64,000 bases of DNA from QQWI01 sp964522015 (GCA_964522015.1 CAZFST010000021.1:16614-80613), one strand, 5' to 3'; counted from the first letter of the stretch, positions 53,936 through 62,166 are shown. Notes: a model not told the origin generated them from the sequence alone. A program made the numbers and translations.

Positions 53936-53950
53936 ATTACTATTAGTAAT
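53936..53950. promoter_or_regulatory. 15-bp palindrome downstream of the promoter, possible operator
   Basis: ATTACTATTAGTAAT is a perfect 7-1-7 palindrome just after the expected transcription start, between promoter and ATG; the divergent PadR could bind here. Its central ACTATTAGT-like sequence resembles part of the operator at 48.5 kb (TTAGTTACTAAC), perhaps by chance. Confidence 0.45.
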
Positions 53951-53977
53951 ATACATCATGAATTTCAAGGAGGCATT

Positions 53978-55156
53978 ATGAAAAAGTGGTTACTCATCAT
54001 TCTCATCATCATCGTCATCATAGGATTAGCCCTGGCATGGCTGATGAACCAAAATTCAAAACCAATCAGCAAAGAAGAAGCACTTGAATTTGTAACAAAC
54101 TCATTTCAAAAGGACCTTAAAAATGCAAAAGGGATCAGCGCCGCCCAATTATTAATTCACTCCGACAAGAAAGGTATCCACGAAACTTATGGTTTTGCTA
54201 AAACTGGGCCAGCCCCAGATGGCAATACACCCTATCACCTAGCCAGCATTGGCAAAACATTTACTTCAACACTGATTGGCATGCTAGCAGACCAAGGCCA
54301 GCTCAAATACGGGGACCCTATTGCAAACTACCTGTCACAAGAAACGCTCCAGGGCTTGTTTGTCTTTGAGGGTGTGGATTACAAAGACCAAGTCACAGTG
54401 GAGCAGCTCCTACGGCACACCTCAGGGGTGGCCGATTACTTTGACGACCCAGTAACCAGTGGTCCAACCATGTCCGATCTCATTCTAAACGACAAAGATC
54501 ATATGTGGACACCAACTCAACTCCTGGCATTCTCCAGAGACAAGCAAAAAGCCTTTAGTGCCCCTGGTAAAACCACCCACTACACAGACACTGGCTATAT
54601 CCTATTAGGTCTGATCATCGAAAAAGTTACCAACAAACCCTTCCATCAAAACCTATCCGATAACATCTTCACCCCCCTACAAATGGATGATAGTTACCTA
54701 ACATTTTATTCAGAGCCAAAAAATCAGCCTAAAAAGCCCATTTCAGAAATCTGGTTTAAAGGCACAGAAGTCAGCACCTTCAATAGTCTCAGTATTGATT
54801 GGTCTGGCGGTGGTATCATCTCCACACCCGAAGATTTACTCAAGTTTTACAAGGGTCTCCGAGAAGGGCGACTTGTGAGCCCAGAACGTCTAGAGGCCAT
54901 GGAAACCATCACAGGGAAGTTCAGAACAGGCATCCATTTAGGTGCAGGCATGATGGAAGTCAGATTTGATGAGTTTTTCTTTTTACTAAAAGGCATGCCA
55001 TACACAACCGGTCACATTGGGGTACTATCAACACATATGATGTACGATCCAACCAACGACACCTACATCATCGCAAACTTTGGCTCCACAGAGTTTATGG
55101 AAAAATCCTTTCAACTGCTAATTAAACTAAATAGCGTCCTAACCCGCATCAAGTAA
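53978..55156 (+). CDS. Beta-lactamase-fold serine hydrolase (class C/esterase type)
   Basis: The 392-residue protein has an N-terminal membrane anchor (LLIILIIIVIIGLALAWLM) and a serine hydrolase domain with SIGK (SxxK) near residue 91, YTDTGYILLG in place of the YxN motif, and GHIG as the third motif. It could be a penicillin-binding-protein-related peptidase or esterase on the outer side of the membrane. AGGAGG precedes the ATG. Confidence 0.88.
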   Translation: MKKWLLIILIIIVIIGLALAWLMNQNSKPISKEEALEFVTNSFQKDLKNAKGISAAQLLIHSDKKGIHETYGFAKTGPAPDGNTPYHLASIGKTFTSTLIGMLADQGQLKYGDPIANYLSQETLQGLFVFEGVDYKDQVTVEQLLRHTSGVADYFDDPVTSGPTMSDLILNDKDHMWTPTQLLAFSRDKQKAFSAPGKTTHYTDTGYILLGLIIEKVTNKPFHQNLSDNIFTPLQMDDSYLTFYSEPKNQPKKPISEIWFKGTEVSTFNSLSIDWSGGGIISTPEDLLKFYKGLREGRLVSPERLEAMETITGKFRTGIHLGAGMMEVRFDEFFFLLKGMPYTTGHIGVLSTHMMYDPTNDTYIIANFGSTEFMEKSFQLLIKLNSVLTRIK

Positions 55157-55160
55157 AAAG

Positions 55161-55229
55161 CGCCTCAGGGGGACGTGCACCGTGAGTCACAATTTTAAAG
55201 TGACTCACGGTGCACGTCCCCCTGAGGCG
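55161..55229. repeat. Perfect 30-bp inverted pair of the GTGCAC repeat, copies d and e
   Basis: Two copies face each other: 55161-55190 and 55200-55229 are perfect complements over 30 bases with a 9-base loop AATTTTAAA. In RNA this would be a very stable hairpin directly after the serine hydrolase stop, so it may act as its 3' end. Confidence 0.9.
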
Positions 55230-55290
55230 TCCTGATAATATTCCCCTGAGGTGTGCAGATAATATTTTGCAAATTTAGAATTATAGACAG

Positions 55291-55737
55291 TTATAAAATT
55301 AAGGTTATCACTAAATGAGCGATTAAGGCAATTGTGAACATGGTGAGAAAACCTGTAATCATCAACCCTAGGGTCTTTGAATAACCCTTAGGCGTGATTT
55401 TTCCCATGGCATCCAACTGCTTAATGATGGGATGAAGCTTCCAAAAGTAAGTGGCAATCGATAGGATCATGGCAATCACTGAAAAAAGCATTGTCATCTG
55501 CGTCCCCGTCAATAAGACTACAAGCAGCAGAACAATGAATATCAATTTTGCACCAGCTACCCAATAAGTCATGTACTGAGCAAATAAGTGCTCAGAAAGG
55601 TCTTTTTTCGAATCCTCCCAAGCGTTAAAAGCAGCAACGCCATTGCCCTTCCTTGAATCAGGCGCAAAGTATAAAATGATGACATTTAGGGATTCCATGA
55701 TAATAAATACCGTAATTGCAACTGAGAGTATAGTCAT
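55291..55737 (-). CDS. Small membrane protein, unknown
   Basis: A 148-residue protein with four hydrophobic segments (for example SVAITVFIIMESLNVIILYF, LIFIVLLLVVLLTG, MLFSVIAMILSIATYFW, GLMITGFLTMFTIALIAHLV). No recognised motif. It has a good AGGAG site. Confidence 0.7.
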   Translation of the reverse strand: MTILSVAITVFIIMESLNVIILYFAPDSRKGNGVAAFNAWEDSKKDLSEHLFAQYMTYWVAGAKLIFIVLLLVVLLTGTQMTMLFSVIAMILSIATYFWKLHPIIKQLDAMGKITPKGYSKTLGLMITGFLTMFTIALIAHLVITLIL

Positions 55738-55762
55738 TAGCGTCTCCTGGGATTACCCAACT

Positions 55763-55816
55763 GTGCACCGCAGCGCACTTTTAAAAAGTTACTCAGGGTG
55801 CACGGGCCCCTGGCTC
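55763..55816. repeat. Diverged copies of the GTGCAC repeat, copy f
   Basis: Around GTGCACCGCAGCGCACT and ACTCAGGGTGCACGGGCCCC; two damaged copies in opposite orientation with a TTTTAAAA centre, resembling the d/e arrangement. They lie between two membrane-protein genes. Confidence 0.5.
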
Positions 55817-55833
55817 AAAATCTTATATTCCAA

Positions 55834-56340
55834 TTAAAGCATTTTAAACAGATTGTATTGCTCGTCATTATCAATCATTCCTTTCTCCCATCGATTCTTA
55901 ACAGTAACAAAGTCAGTATTAAATTCCTTTTCAACAGTTTTTCGAGCAATGTAAATTTGAATACCCCTAATAACCCAATAATCAATTAGCATAAAATTTA
56001 TTAGTGGAGGAAAAAAACCGCCTATACTAATATTAATTCCAGAAAACATACTCACGATAAACCATATTAAAAAGTGCAGTGCATTTGTCCATTTTTCCGA
56101 CAACATTTCTTGCTTTAGAAGCCAATAGGTGATGGCGATTACATAACCCCAATAGACCCCTATCAATGCCACAGCATCTAGTGGAATTTCTTCTTTAGTT
56201 GTAAAAAGCGTGATGGCAAAGAAAATTGTGATAGCAAAGTATGACTTGATCATAATCCACGTCATTTCCTTGAACCAAGGATAAAACTTTGTTAAAAAAG
56301 CTGACTGTATACGCTTAATACCATCTTTGATAGTATCCAT
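55834..56340 (-). CDS. Membrane protein paired with LytTR regulator (DUF3021-like)
   Basis: The 168-residue protein has four hydrophobic segments (about 30-48, 57-76, 85-105, 108-125) and a charged C-terminus. It follows a LytTR gene by 22 bases. LytTR regulators with a four-helix membrane partner (DUF3021) form a known pair type, so this is probably the partner that controls the regulator, although the sequence match is not strong by eye. Confidence 0.6.
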   Translation of the reverse strand: MDTIKDGIKRIQSAFLTKFYPWFKEMTWIMIKSYFAITIFFAITLFTTKEEIPLDAVALIGVYWGYVIAITYWLLKQEMLSEKWTNALHFLIWFIVSMFSGINISIGGFFPPLINFMLIDYWVIRGIQIYIARKTVEKEFNTDFVTVKNRWEKGMIDNDEQYNLFKML

Positions 56341-56362
56341 ATTAACCTCCTGAGCCGTTTGC

Positions 56363-56830
56363 TTATTTCATGCCTAGGTGCTTCTTGATCTCGGATATGT
56401 AGCGTCTCGAAACATAAGCCTGGTCTCCATTGTCCAGTTTTAGAGCAAAAGCCCCGGTTATGCCGGTTTTTATGCCTTCTACGCGCTGGAAATTCACAAT
56501 TTCCGATTGGGATATCTTGATGAAATAACGCCCATCCAATTGGGATTCCACTTCATATAAACGCATCTTTAACTGATGCTGCCCTTTGTCCGAAACCACA
56601 GTCAGATGGGTGTCTGATGTGTAAATACGCAGGATTTCTTTGTGTTTGACAAAGATGGTTTCTTCTCCTGACTCACACGCCAGTGTCGGTGGTTTAGCAC
56701 TTTGTCGTTTAACTTGTTGAAGGAGCGCTACGATTGCCTCATCCATTTCTGCTGTATAAATCACCACTTTTGGCCGTTGATAAGAATCCTCCATTATTAC
56801 CTCTACGTCAAATGCTCTGATCTGTTCCAT
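56363..56830 (-). CDS. LytTR domain DNA-binding regulator
   Basis: The 155-residue protein lacks a receiver domain and has a LytTR domain in the C-terminal two thirds (EETIFVKHKEILRIYTSD, LKMRLYEVESQLDGRYFIKISQSEIVNFQRVEGI, VSRRYISEIKKHLG). It binds DNA as a beta-type dimer. AGGAGG precedes the start. Confidence 0.9.
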   Translation of the reverse strand: MEQIRAFDVEVIMEDSYQRPKVVIYTAEMDEAIVALLQQVKRQSAKPPTLACESGEETIFVKHKEILRIYTSDTHLTVVSDKGQHQLKMRLYEVESQLDGRYFIKISQSEIVNFQRVEGIKTGITGAFALKLDNGDQAYVSRRYISEIKKHLGMK

Positions 56831-56957
56831 TTTTTCCTCCTGCTAGCATAGACATATCGTAACACAGCCTTTATCTTTATTCTATAACCCCCAGTTATGC
56901 GGTGGTTTTTTCTTCGTATGTGGTCAATAAAACAACATGAATTATTCGGTCTTAAAC

Positions 56958-56998
56958 AAAACCAAACTTCTATGTTAATCCCATAGAAGTTTGGTTTT
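56958..56998 (-). terminator. Strong terminator after the nitroreductase gene
   Basis: A perfect 17-bp stem (AAAACCAAACTTCTATG and complement) with a seven-base loop, followed on the minus strand by GTTTAAG; it lies 45 bases after the nitroreductase stop and could act both ways. Confidence 0.85.
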
Positions 56999-57042
56999 CT
57001 GTTTTCATTGCAAAATGCAAAAAAACGGCTTTTATATTCATT

Positions 57043-57612
57043 CTAATAATGGCCGATTCTTGGTTTGTCCTTTTTTCGATGCTTTCGATTCGAATCGTAA
57101 CCATTCCAGTATACCCTTTTATCATTTAGGCGACTACGGGACTCCTTGAATTCGTCAGGGTATCCAAAGTAAATGAGATTTAAAGGCACAACATGATTCG
57201 GCATATTGAGTATTTGCCTTACAGCCTGCACACTGCTCTCTAAGGGGTGAATACCGATCCAAACAGAACCAAGTCCCATATTTGCAGCAGCAATCAACAT
57301 ATTTTCTGTTGCAGCACTGCAATCTTGAATCCACATATCCTTGCCTGGCCCTTTAAAAGCCAGTTCCATATTGCCACAAACCACGATGGCAAGGGTTGCT
57401 TTTACGCGCGCAAAAACAAGCTTTTCTCTGAATTGGGTCAAAAGCCCTGCATCATCAATCACCACGAACTCCCATGGCTCGCAGTTTGCAGCGGTAGGTG
57501 CTGCTGTTGCAGCTAACAATAGCTGCTCTATCAATTCATGAGGTACGGAGTCCACTTTAAAGCGACGTATGCTTCTGCGTTTTTGTATTGCCTCTATAAT
57601 AGGAAAGGTCAT
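57043..57612 (-). CDS. Nitroreductase family FMN protein
   Basis: The 189-residue protein has the family pattern IQKRRSIRRFKVDSVPHELIEQLLLAATAAPTAANCEPWEFVVI and ENMLIAAANMGLGSVWIG for FMN binding. The substrate is unknown. The ATG at 57612 has GGAGA five bases upstream; an ATG four codons earlier overlaps that site. Confidence 0.92.
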   Translation of the reverse strand: MTFPIIEAIQKRRSIRRFKVDSVPHELIEQLLLAATAAPTAANCEPWEFVVIDDAGLLTQFREKLVFARVKATLAIVVCGNMELAFKGPGKDMWIQDCSAATENMLIAAANMGLGSVWIGIHPLESSVQAVRQILNMPNHVVPLNLIYFGYPDEFKESRSRLNDKRVYWNGYDSNRKHRKKDKPRIGHY

Positions 57613-57663
57613 TATGTTCTCCATTTTTATGTGCTGTGCAGTGAATTATGCTCATTTTCCTTC

Positions 57664-58122
57664 TTAGGTTGAGGTGCTACCCTTTACAGATCTGGCTAAA
57701 GTTACACTGTCAGATAGCTCGTAAAAACCGTTCTTCTGGTAAAATCCATATGCGGGGACATCCCTCTCTGTCATTAACCATATTGCCTTAATATCATTTT
57801 CAAGTAAGTAAGCATCCATATGGGCAAGAAATTCTTTACCATGACCTTTACCCTGTACCTCTACGGACACGCAGAATTCCTTGACATAATAGTCTGTACC
57901 CTGCCACCAGTGAAATACATAACCCAAGCTGATACCAATCAAACTATCCCCTTCAAACCAACCAAAAGTCAGCGAATTAGGATTGCCCATCAGATCTTGC
58001 ATATACAGATGGAGTTGCACCCCATCCGATTCCCATCCATCATTCCAAGGCGGCTGGGAAAACACCTGTAAAAACAACACTTTAACCTGTTCTATATCAT
58101 CCATGCTGAGTTTGCGTAACAT
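57664..58122 (-). CDS. GNAT acetyltransferase
   Basis: The 152-residue protein has VKEFCVSVEVQGKGHGKEFLAHMD (acetyl-CoA pyrophosphate loop Q-G-x-G-x-G form) and AYGFYQKNGFYELSD. The substrate is unknown; the family includes antibiotic-modifying enzymes. AGGAG precedes the start. Confidence 0.9.
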   Translation of the reverse strand: MLRKLSMDDIEQVKVLFLQVFSQPPWNDGWESDGVQLHLYMQDLMGNPNSLTFGWFEGDSLIGISLGYVFHWWQGTDYYVKEFCVSVEVQGKGHGKEFLAHMDAYLLENDIKAIWLMTERDVPAYGFYQKNGFYELSDSVTLARSVKGSTST

Positions 58123-58133
58123 TGCTTATTCTC

Positions 58134-58790
58134 CTATTCATTAATCAGCTCGATCGCACCATTATGCAATTTATAAATTGTCCCATAAAATTCAACTTGA
58201 TCACCCGTCACAAGGATAGTGCCGTTTTCTTCCATGCCGTAAATCGCACCAGCATAAGTCATTGGCAAGGTTTCATTTTTTAGATGCTCTTCCCTAGTCA
58301 AGTCAAAATGGGGCGTTACGGATATGTCTACAAGCCCTATTCCAGGATAGCTATAAGATTGTTTTCTTATGGGCGTTAGGGGTAGAACGGATCTTTTAGC
58401 CATATTAATAGCACCGGCACTAATGCCAATAATGGGATTGTTGTGTGCTCGTAGCAAGTCGACTAAACCGTTCTTTTTAAGTTCGCTCATCTGCGAAAGC
58501 GTATCGCCACCCATGAGAAAAATATTGATTGCGCTTCTAATCAACTCCTTTTGTTCACATAGAGGCGTTCGACCATCTATCAGTTTGACATCTTTAAAGG
58601 ATATGCCGATTGTCGCAAAGTAATTGCATATCCTTCTGATTTTACCATCATTGCCTTCATAATCAGATTTTCTGGATGCAATAAAAAGAATCTGTTTCTC
58701 ATTGTCGATCGCCTTTTTTAAAGCGGATGCAGAGGTTTCAAAAAAACCTTTTTCATTGCACAATCCACTTAAAAGTACATATTTTTCCAT
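58134..58790 (-). CDS. Peptidase E-like S51 family protein
   Basis: The 218-residue protein has INIFLMGGDTLSQMSEL and the nucleophile motif IGISAGAINMAKRSV (G-x-S-A-G), typical of PepE and related class I amidotransferase-like proteins. It may cleave Asp-X dipeptides or be a cyanophycinase-like hydrolase. GGAGG precedes the start. Confidence 0.87.
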   Translation of the reverse strand: MEKYVLLSGLCNEKGFFETSASALKKAIDNEKQILFIASRKSDYEGNDGKIRRICNYFATIGISFKDVKLIDGRTPLCEQKELIRSAINIFLMGGDTLSQMSELKKNGLVDLLRAHNNPIIGISAGAINMAKRSVLPLTPIRKQSYSYPGIGLVDISVTPHFDLTREEHLKNETLPMTYAGAIYGMEENGTILVTGDQVEFYGTIYKLHNGAIELINE

Positions 58791-58845
58791 TCAGTCCTCC
58801 GCAGCTAATCATCACAAAATTTCTAGACCCTAATGTGTTCTTGCC

Positions 58846-59661
58846 TTATGCCTGCTTTTTCCCGATATAAAGCAAATGGGAAGATGAGCCTAAAATATAA
58901 GGATTCTCAGATTCTGCAAGGACCAAGTCCATAATCTCGTTAAACTCACTTTCCCCTCGATCACGCCAATATGCCCATTGGTCACTATTCATGAGACCTG
59001 CAATACTACGGGATCCAATTAACTTGACCGTATCAAAGTTGAAGCTCTCCATAAAGGGATTTATGGCTTCGATATCAAAGTGATAAGCCCCGGTAAATCG
59101 GCCGGGGTCGTCGTGATTATAGATGCCTGTTGCAAGAAATGTTTTGATGCCCTCTGCGGTGTGATTGGGCTTCCATCTATCCGGGTTCATGATTGACGTG
59201 GTCAAAAATCGGACTTTGGACATAAAGGCAACGAAAACAGTCCCTCCGGGTTTGGTAACGCGGTGGAGCTCTTGAACCGCCTTTGTTCGCTGGTCTTCAC
59301 TCTGCAAATGATAAAGAGGCCCCAACATCATCACGGCATCAAAATGGTTGTCTGGAAAAATGCGCAAATCCACCGCGTCCAAAACGTGAAAGCCCTCAAA
59401 TTGATCATATAAGGCTTCTTCTTTGGCCTTAACTACGGCTATTTCAACCATATTTGGTGTGATATCACTCAAAGTCATCTGATACCCTAGTTTAGCCAGT
59501 TGCAGCGCATACTTTCCCGGCCCGGCCCCATTGTCTAAGATGCGACCAATTTTGGGTAAGTTGCCGATAATATGGTGCATATTGATGGTGAATTCTAACG
59601 ACTCCCGTTCCAGCCGTCCCCATTCGTCAAAGCTTGTGTAGTAGTTGATCACTTCTTTCAT
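58846..59661 (-). CDS. Class I SAM-dependent methyltransferase
   Basis: The 271-residue protein has RILDNGAGPGKYALQLAKLGYQMTLSDITPNMVEIA and FDAVMMLGPLYHL, a methyltransferase type 11 layout. The substrate is unknown. GGGAGAAAACC precedes the start. Confidence 0.9.
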   Translation of the reverse strand: MKEVINYYTSFDEWGRLERESLEFTINMHHIIGNLPKIGRILDNGAGPGKYALQLAKLGYQMTLSDITPNMVEIAVVKAKEEALYDQFEGFHVLDAVDLRIFPDNHFDAVMMLGPLYHLQSEDQRTKAVQELHRVTKPGGTVFVAFMSKVRFLTTSIMNPDRWKPNHTAEGIKTFLATGIYNHDDPGRFTGAYHFDIEAINPFMESFNFDTVKLIGSRSIAGLMNSDQWAYWRDRGESEFNEIMDLVLAESENPYILGSSSHLLYIGKKQA

Positions 59662-59671
59662 GGTTTTCTCC

Positions 59672-60043
59672 CTAAATGTGTTTTGATATAAGCGCGTCTA
59701 CGACAAACTGATAGTTATCTTCAATTGTAGCATTTCCATCAACCACAAGATATTGATGTTTCATTTGTTGGGCGTCGCTCAATACTTTTTGTGCGAAAAT
59801 TTCGTCTCTCTTCATCCAATTCGTGAACGCGAGATTGATATCCCTGCACGAGCTTAGATAGGAGTTTATCCAGTCGCGACGGGCATATTGAGCATTTTGG
59901 AACTTTTTCATTTCTACACCCAACTGAAGAAATCGATCTAGATGATCATCACATTTGTAATAATCAAAATCAAAGTCATCACTTAGCCGTTTAGCAATAG
60001 TACTCTTGCCACTGCAGGGGGAACCCCCTATCCAAATATTCAT
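59672..60043 (-). CDS. Short P-loop kinase-like protein
   Basis: The 123-residue protein begins MNIWIGGSPCSGKSTIAKRLSDDFDFDYYKCDD, a clear Walker A in the shikimate kinase/AAA-like group, and VVDGNATIEDN could be a Walker B-like strand. It is short for the family and may lack its C-terminal half. The start overlaps the downstream stop of the PHP pseudogene by four bases (ATGA), an intact operon junction. Confidence 0.7.
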   Translation of the reverse strand: MNIWIGGSPCSGKSTIAKRLSDDFDFDYYKCDDHLDRFLQLGVEMKKFQNAQYARRDWINSYLSSCRDINLAFTNWMKRDEIFAQKVLSDAQQMKHQYLVVDGNATIEDNYQFVVDALISKHI

Positions 60044-60380
60044 CGTTTCACCTTAATCGTCGCCTCTTTAATGAATCGCCCTACATCCTCAGGCTTATGG
60101 GCATCCGATGCCGTAACAATGTCAACATCATTCATCACCATAGCTTCTAGAAGCTTTCTATTCATTCCTAACTCAGAAATCTCATAATTGATATGCAGGC
60201 CATTACTGAACTCAACCTTCATGTTCCTTGCTTGTAGAGCCACTGCAATCTCTTGAATCTGTGAGAATGCTCTACAAAGCATATCTTTTTGATGTTGCGA
60301 GCCTCAGCATAATGAACGAATTCTTTTAGCCATTCAACTGTGTATGGCCCTTTTTCTATATGTACATGCCAATCTTCCAT
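60040..60380 (-). pseudogene. PHP-domain hydrolase (histidinol phosphatase type) with internal deletion
   Basis: From an ATG at 60380 with AAGGA upstream the sequence reads MEDWHVHIEKGPYTVEWLKEF...ICFVEHSH, the HxH and EHSH motifs of the PHP family N-terminus, then stops after about 45 residues. The C-terminal part is in another frame from 60282 (VEFSNGLHINYEISELG, TASDAHKPEDVG). Roughly 130-150 middle residues of a ~260-residue enzyme are gone and the join is out of frame. Two catalytic-metal histidine clusters survive but the protein cannot be made whole. Confidence 0.8.
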
Positions 60381-60431
60381 GCGATTTCCTTTCAAAACTT
60401 CACGTAGGTATTACTGTAAGTCAGTAAATTT

Positions 60432-60452
60432 CTCTTGGGGAAGCCAAGGGTA
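60432..60452. repeat. Small palindrome resembling the GTGCAC repeat family
   Basis: AGCCAAGGGTACCGTGGCT has complementary ends AGCCA/TGGCT; a weak relative of the repeats at 53.8-55.8 kb, just beside the toxin-gene remnant. Confidence 0.4.
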
Positions 60453-60473
60453 CCGTGGCTCCCTTTTCTCCAG

Positions 60474-61018
60474 ACTAGCAGCAATCAGGTTTGCGCATTC
60501 TTTTTCAACGTAAAAGCATTGGCATTAGCCGTCGTCTCAAATAAAACAGTAGTGGCAGCCTTGGCAATACCGTAATTTAAGTTGCTAACCTTCTCAGCGT
60601 CCTGAACAATTTGAGACCGAGCTTTATCTAGCGACACCTGGACAGACTTGATATCTTTCCCAGTCATCTTCGCATACATCTGATCTAAACGCGTATAGTC
60701 ACCTGACTTCACAAAATACTTCCACGAATTGGCCATAAAGTTCGCTTGAATCGCAGCAAACTTCACCAAATCAGATTGCGTACTCGTGTAAATATCTTGA
60801 GATTCCGCTTTGGAGCTAGCGACAGCATCTAAACCATCTTTCACACCCCTATTTAAAGCCTCTGTCACTGAAATATTCTTCAATGACTTATCGACCAACG
60901 ACTTTGTTTGAACCGCCTGAGAGCTGGCTGTAGTGTAAGTTGATACGGCAGTTCTAGAAAGTGCACTTTGACGAGTAAGGGACGAACTTGAATCTCCTTG
61001 GCTACTATCAAATGCAAC
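60474..61018 (-). pseudogene. Truncated copy of the toxin-like gene (middle part only)
   Basis: 545 bases are nearly identical to 63226-63771 of the large gene at the window edge. The copy encodes VAFDSSQGDSSSS to FTLKKNAQ, with no start codon of its own at the proper place, and loses the frame by a one-base deletion near 60492 (GGTTTGCG in place of GCTTTTGCG). Neither the stalk nor the C-terminal toxin-like part is kept. A 137-residue reading frame from ATG 60898 remains but is probably not a gene. Confidence 0.85.
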
Positions 61019-61270
61019 AAAATTTAAAATAAACAGGGCTTAACTGCTCCCTGTCTATTTTTAATTATTAACATGTTTATTCGTTAGTGTAGCGCTGATT
61101 AAATTTTAGATTAGACTCTTGCATAATCAATTCGTGTTCAAGAGTAACGCAGAGGTACTGACAAGGCAACAACTGATATTGTAATTTGGAAATTCAATCA
61201 AAAAAACTGAAAGTATTAGCCAGTGCGGACCCATTATGAACTGCGGGGTAGCGGGATAAACTTAGTATTA

Positions 61271-61540
61271 TGTGCCATGCGTTCCCCCGGTGTCGAATTT
61301 TCAAATCCTCAGTAGAGTCAAGGCGCGACTGAGCATCATAAAACGCATATTTGGGTAAGTTGTGACGAGATTCTAACGCAGCCTTACTATCACGCTCATC
61401 TCGTTAAAGTATTGCCGTCACATCGTTACGAGTTCGTTTACCACTGTGTGCTCCACGTTCGCCCCTGTGTCGCGTTTTCTAGTCCCAAGTAGAGTTAAGA
61501 TACAACTGATACTACTAAACGCCAATTTTGGGTCGAATTG
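61271..61540. repeat. Two imperfect ~92-bp direct repeats, 176 bp apart
   Basis: Units 61271-61361 and 61447-61540 share blocks such as GTGTCG-TTTTC, AGTAGAGT-AAG, AACTGA/GACTGA and AAACGC-A-TTTGGGT. Identity looks near 60-65 percent, so they are old copies. Confidence 0.6.
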
Positions 61541-61594
61541 AGCGAATTATTCGATTACCTTATCCCGCACCCGAACCTATTGATTCTAGCGGGA

Positions 61595-61627
61595 TAAAGC
61601 AAGGTGTCGTGAACGGCCCTTGCTTTA
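61595..61627. repeat. Hairpin with perfect 10-bp arms
   Basis: TAAAGCAAGG (61595-61604) and CCTTGCTTTA (61618-61627) with a 13-base loop. It follows a copy of GCGGGATAA at once. Confidence 0.75.
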
Positions 61628-61831
61628 CACAACCACTGGCAATGCTCGCAGGCTAACCCCTTCGGTTTAGGTGCTGTACAACAGATTTTGTGCTGTAAGG
61701 CTGATTCAATGGTTATTTTCAGCTGTTTTGAAGGCGTCTTTTGGGGATGTGTCTGATAACTTTGATTCCAATATAGTACTTGACTTAACAAAAATCGTTT
61801 TTACTATTATTCACATCACCCTAAGGTCACC

Positions 61832-62149
61832 CTAATCTGGAAACATTGCAATTAATTTGTCGAAAATTAAATTTTTCCAATATTTCATTAAATTTATTGC
61901 AGCTTCATCTTTTGGGTTATCATAACGAATTACAATTGAATCCCAATTATTGAATTTCAATTCAAATTTCTTTCCATCTTTTAAGAAATAGCCTTCCATA
62001 GATTCAAAACCAGTTACTTTAACTTCCTCTACGCCTAATTCTTCTTTCAGGATTCTAATTACTTCACGAAATTCTAGATAATCATCAAAATTGTCAAAGT
62101 ATATCTCATACTCATTTGCATTCATTACTTCAAGTACTTTCTTTTTCAT
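61832..62149 (-). CDS. Small acidic protein, immunity candidate
   Basis: The 105-residue protein is rich in Glu and Asp (EEVKVTGFESMEGYFLKDGKKFELKFNNWDSIVIRYD) and begins MKKKVLEVMNANEYEIYFDNFDDY. I do not recognise a family. It follows the toxin-like gene by 17 bases on the same strand with GGAGA upstream, the usual place for an immunity protein. AT-rich composition fits an acquired gene. Confidence 0.6.
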   Translation of the reverse strand: MKKKVLEVMNANEYEIYFDNFDDYLEFREVIRILKEELGVEEVKVTGFESMEGYFLKDGKKFELKFNNWDSIVIRYDNPKDEAAINLMKYWKNLIFDKLIAMFPD

Positions 62150-62166
62150 TTATAGCCATCTCCAAT

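Larger units (their letters stand above)
61019..61831. other. Gene-free, repeat-bearing gap behind the toxin locus
   Basis: About 810 bases with no convincing gene. It holds two degenerate direct repeats (about 61271-61361 and 61447-61540), three copies of GCGGGATAA (61251 and 61589 direct, 61559 inverted), and a hairpin at 61595-61627. The base composition is more GC-rich in the repeats than in the neighbouring genes. Confidence 0.7.

Noticed and set aside
60485..60898. A 137-residue reading frame from ATG 60898 as an independent gene
   Set aside because: It is only part of a 545-bp damaged copy of the toxin-like gene; homology extends upstream of the ATG and the frame is broken at its 3' end.
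61271..61540. Integron attC sites
   Set aside because: The units are direct repeats without the RYYYAAC/GTTRRRY cores and inverted-repeat layout, and no integrase is nearby except the XerD fragment 61 kb away.
61555..61791. A 78-residue cysteine-rich reading frame on the minus strand
   Set aside because: It lies over the hairpin and GCGGGATAA repeats, has no ribosome site or recognisable pattern, and its composition reflects the repeats.
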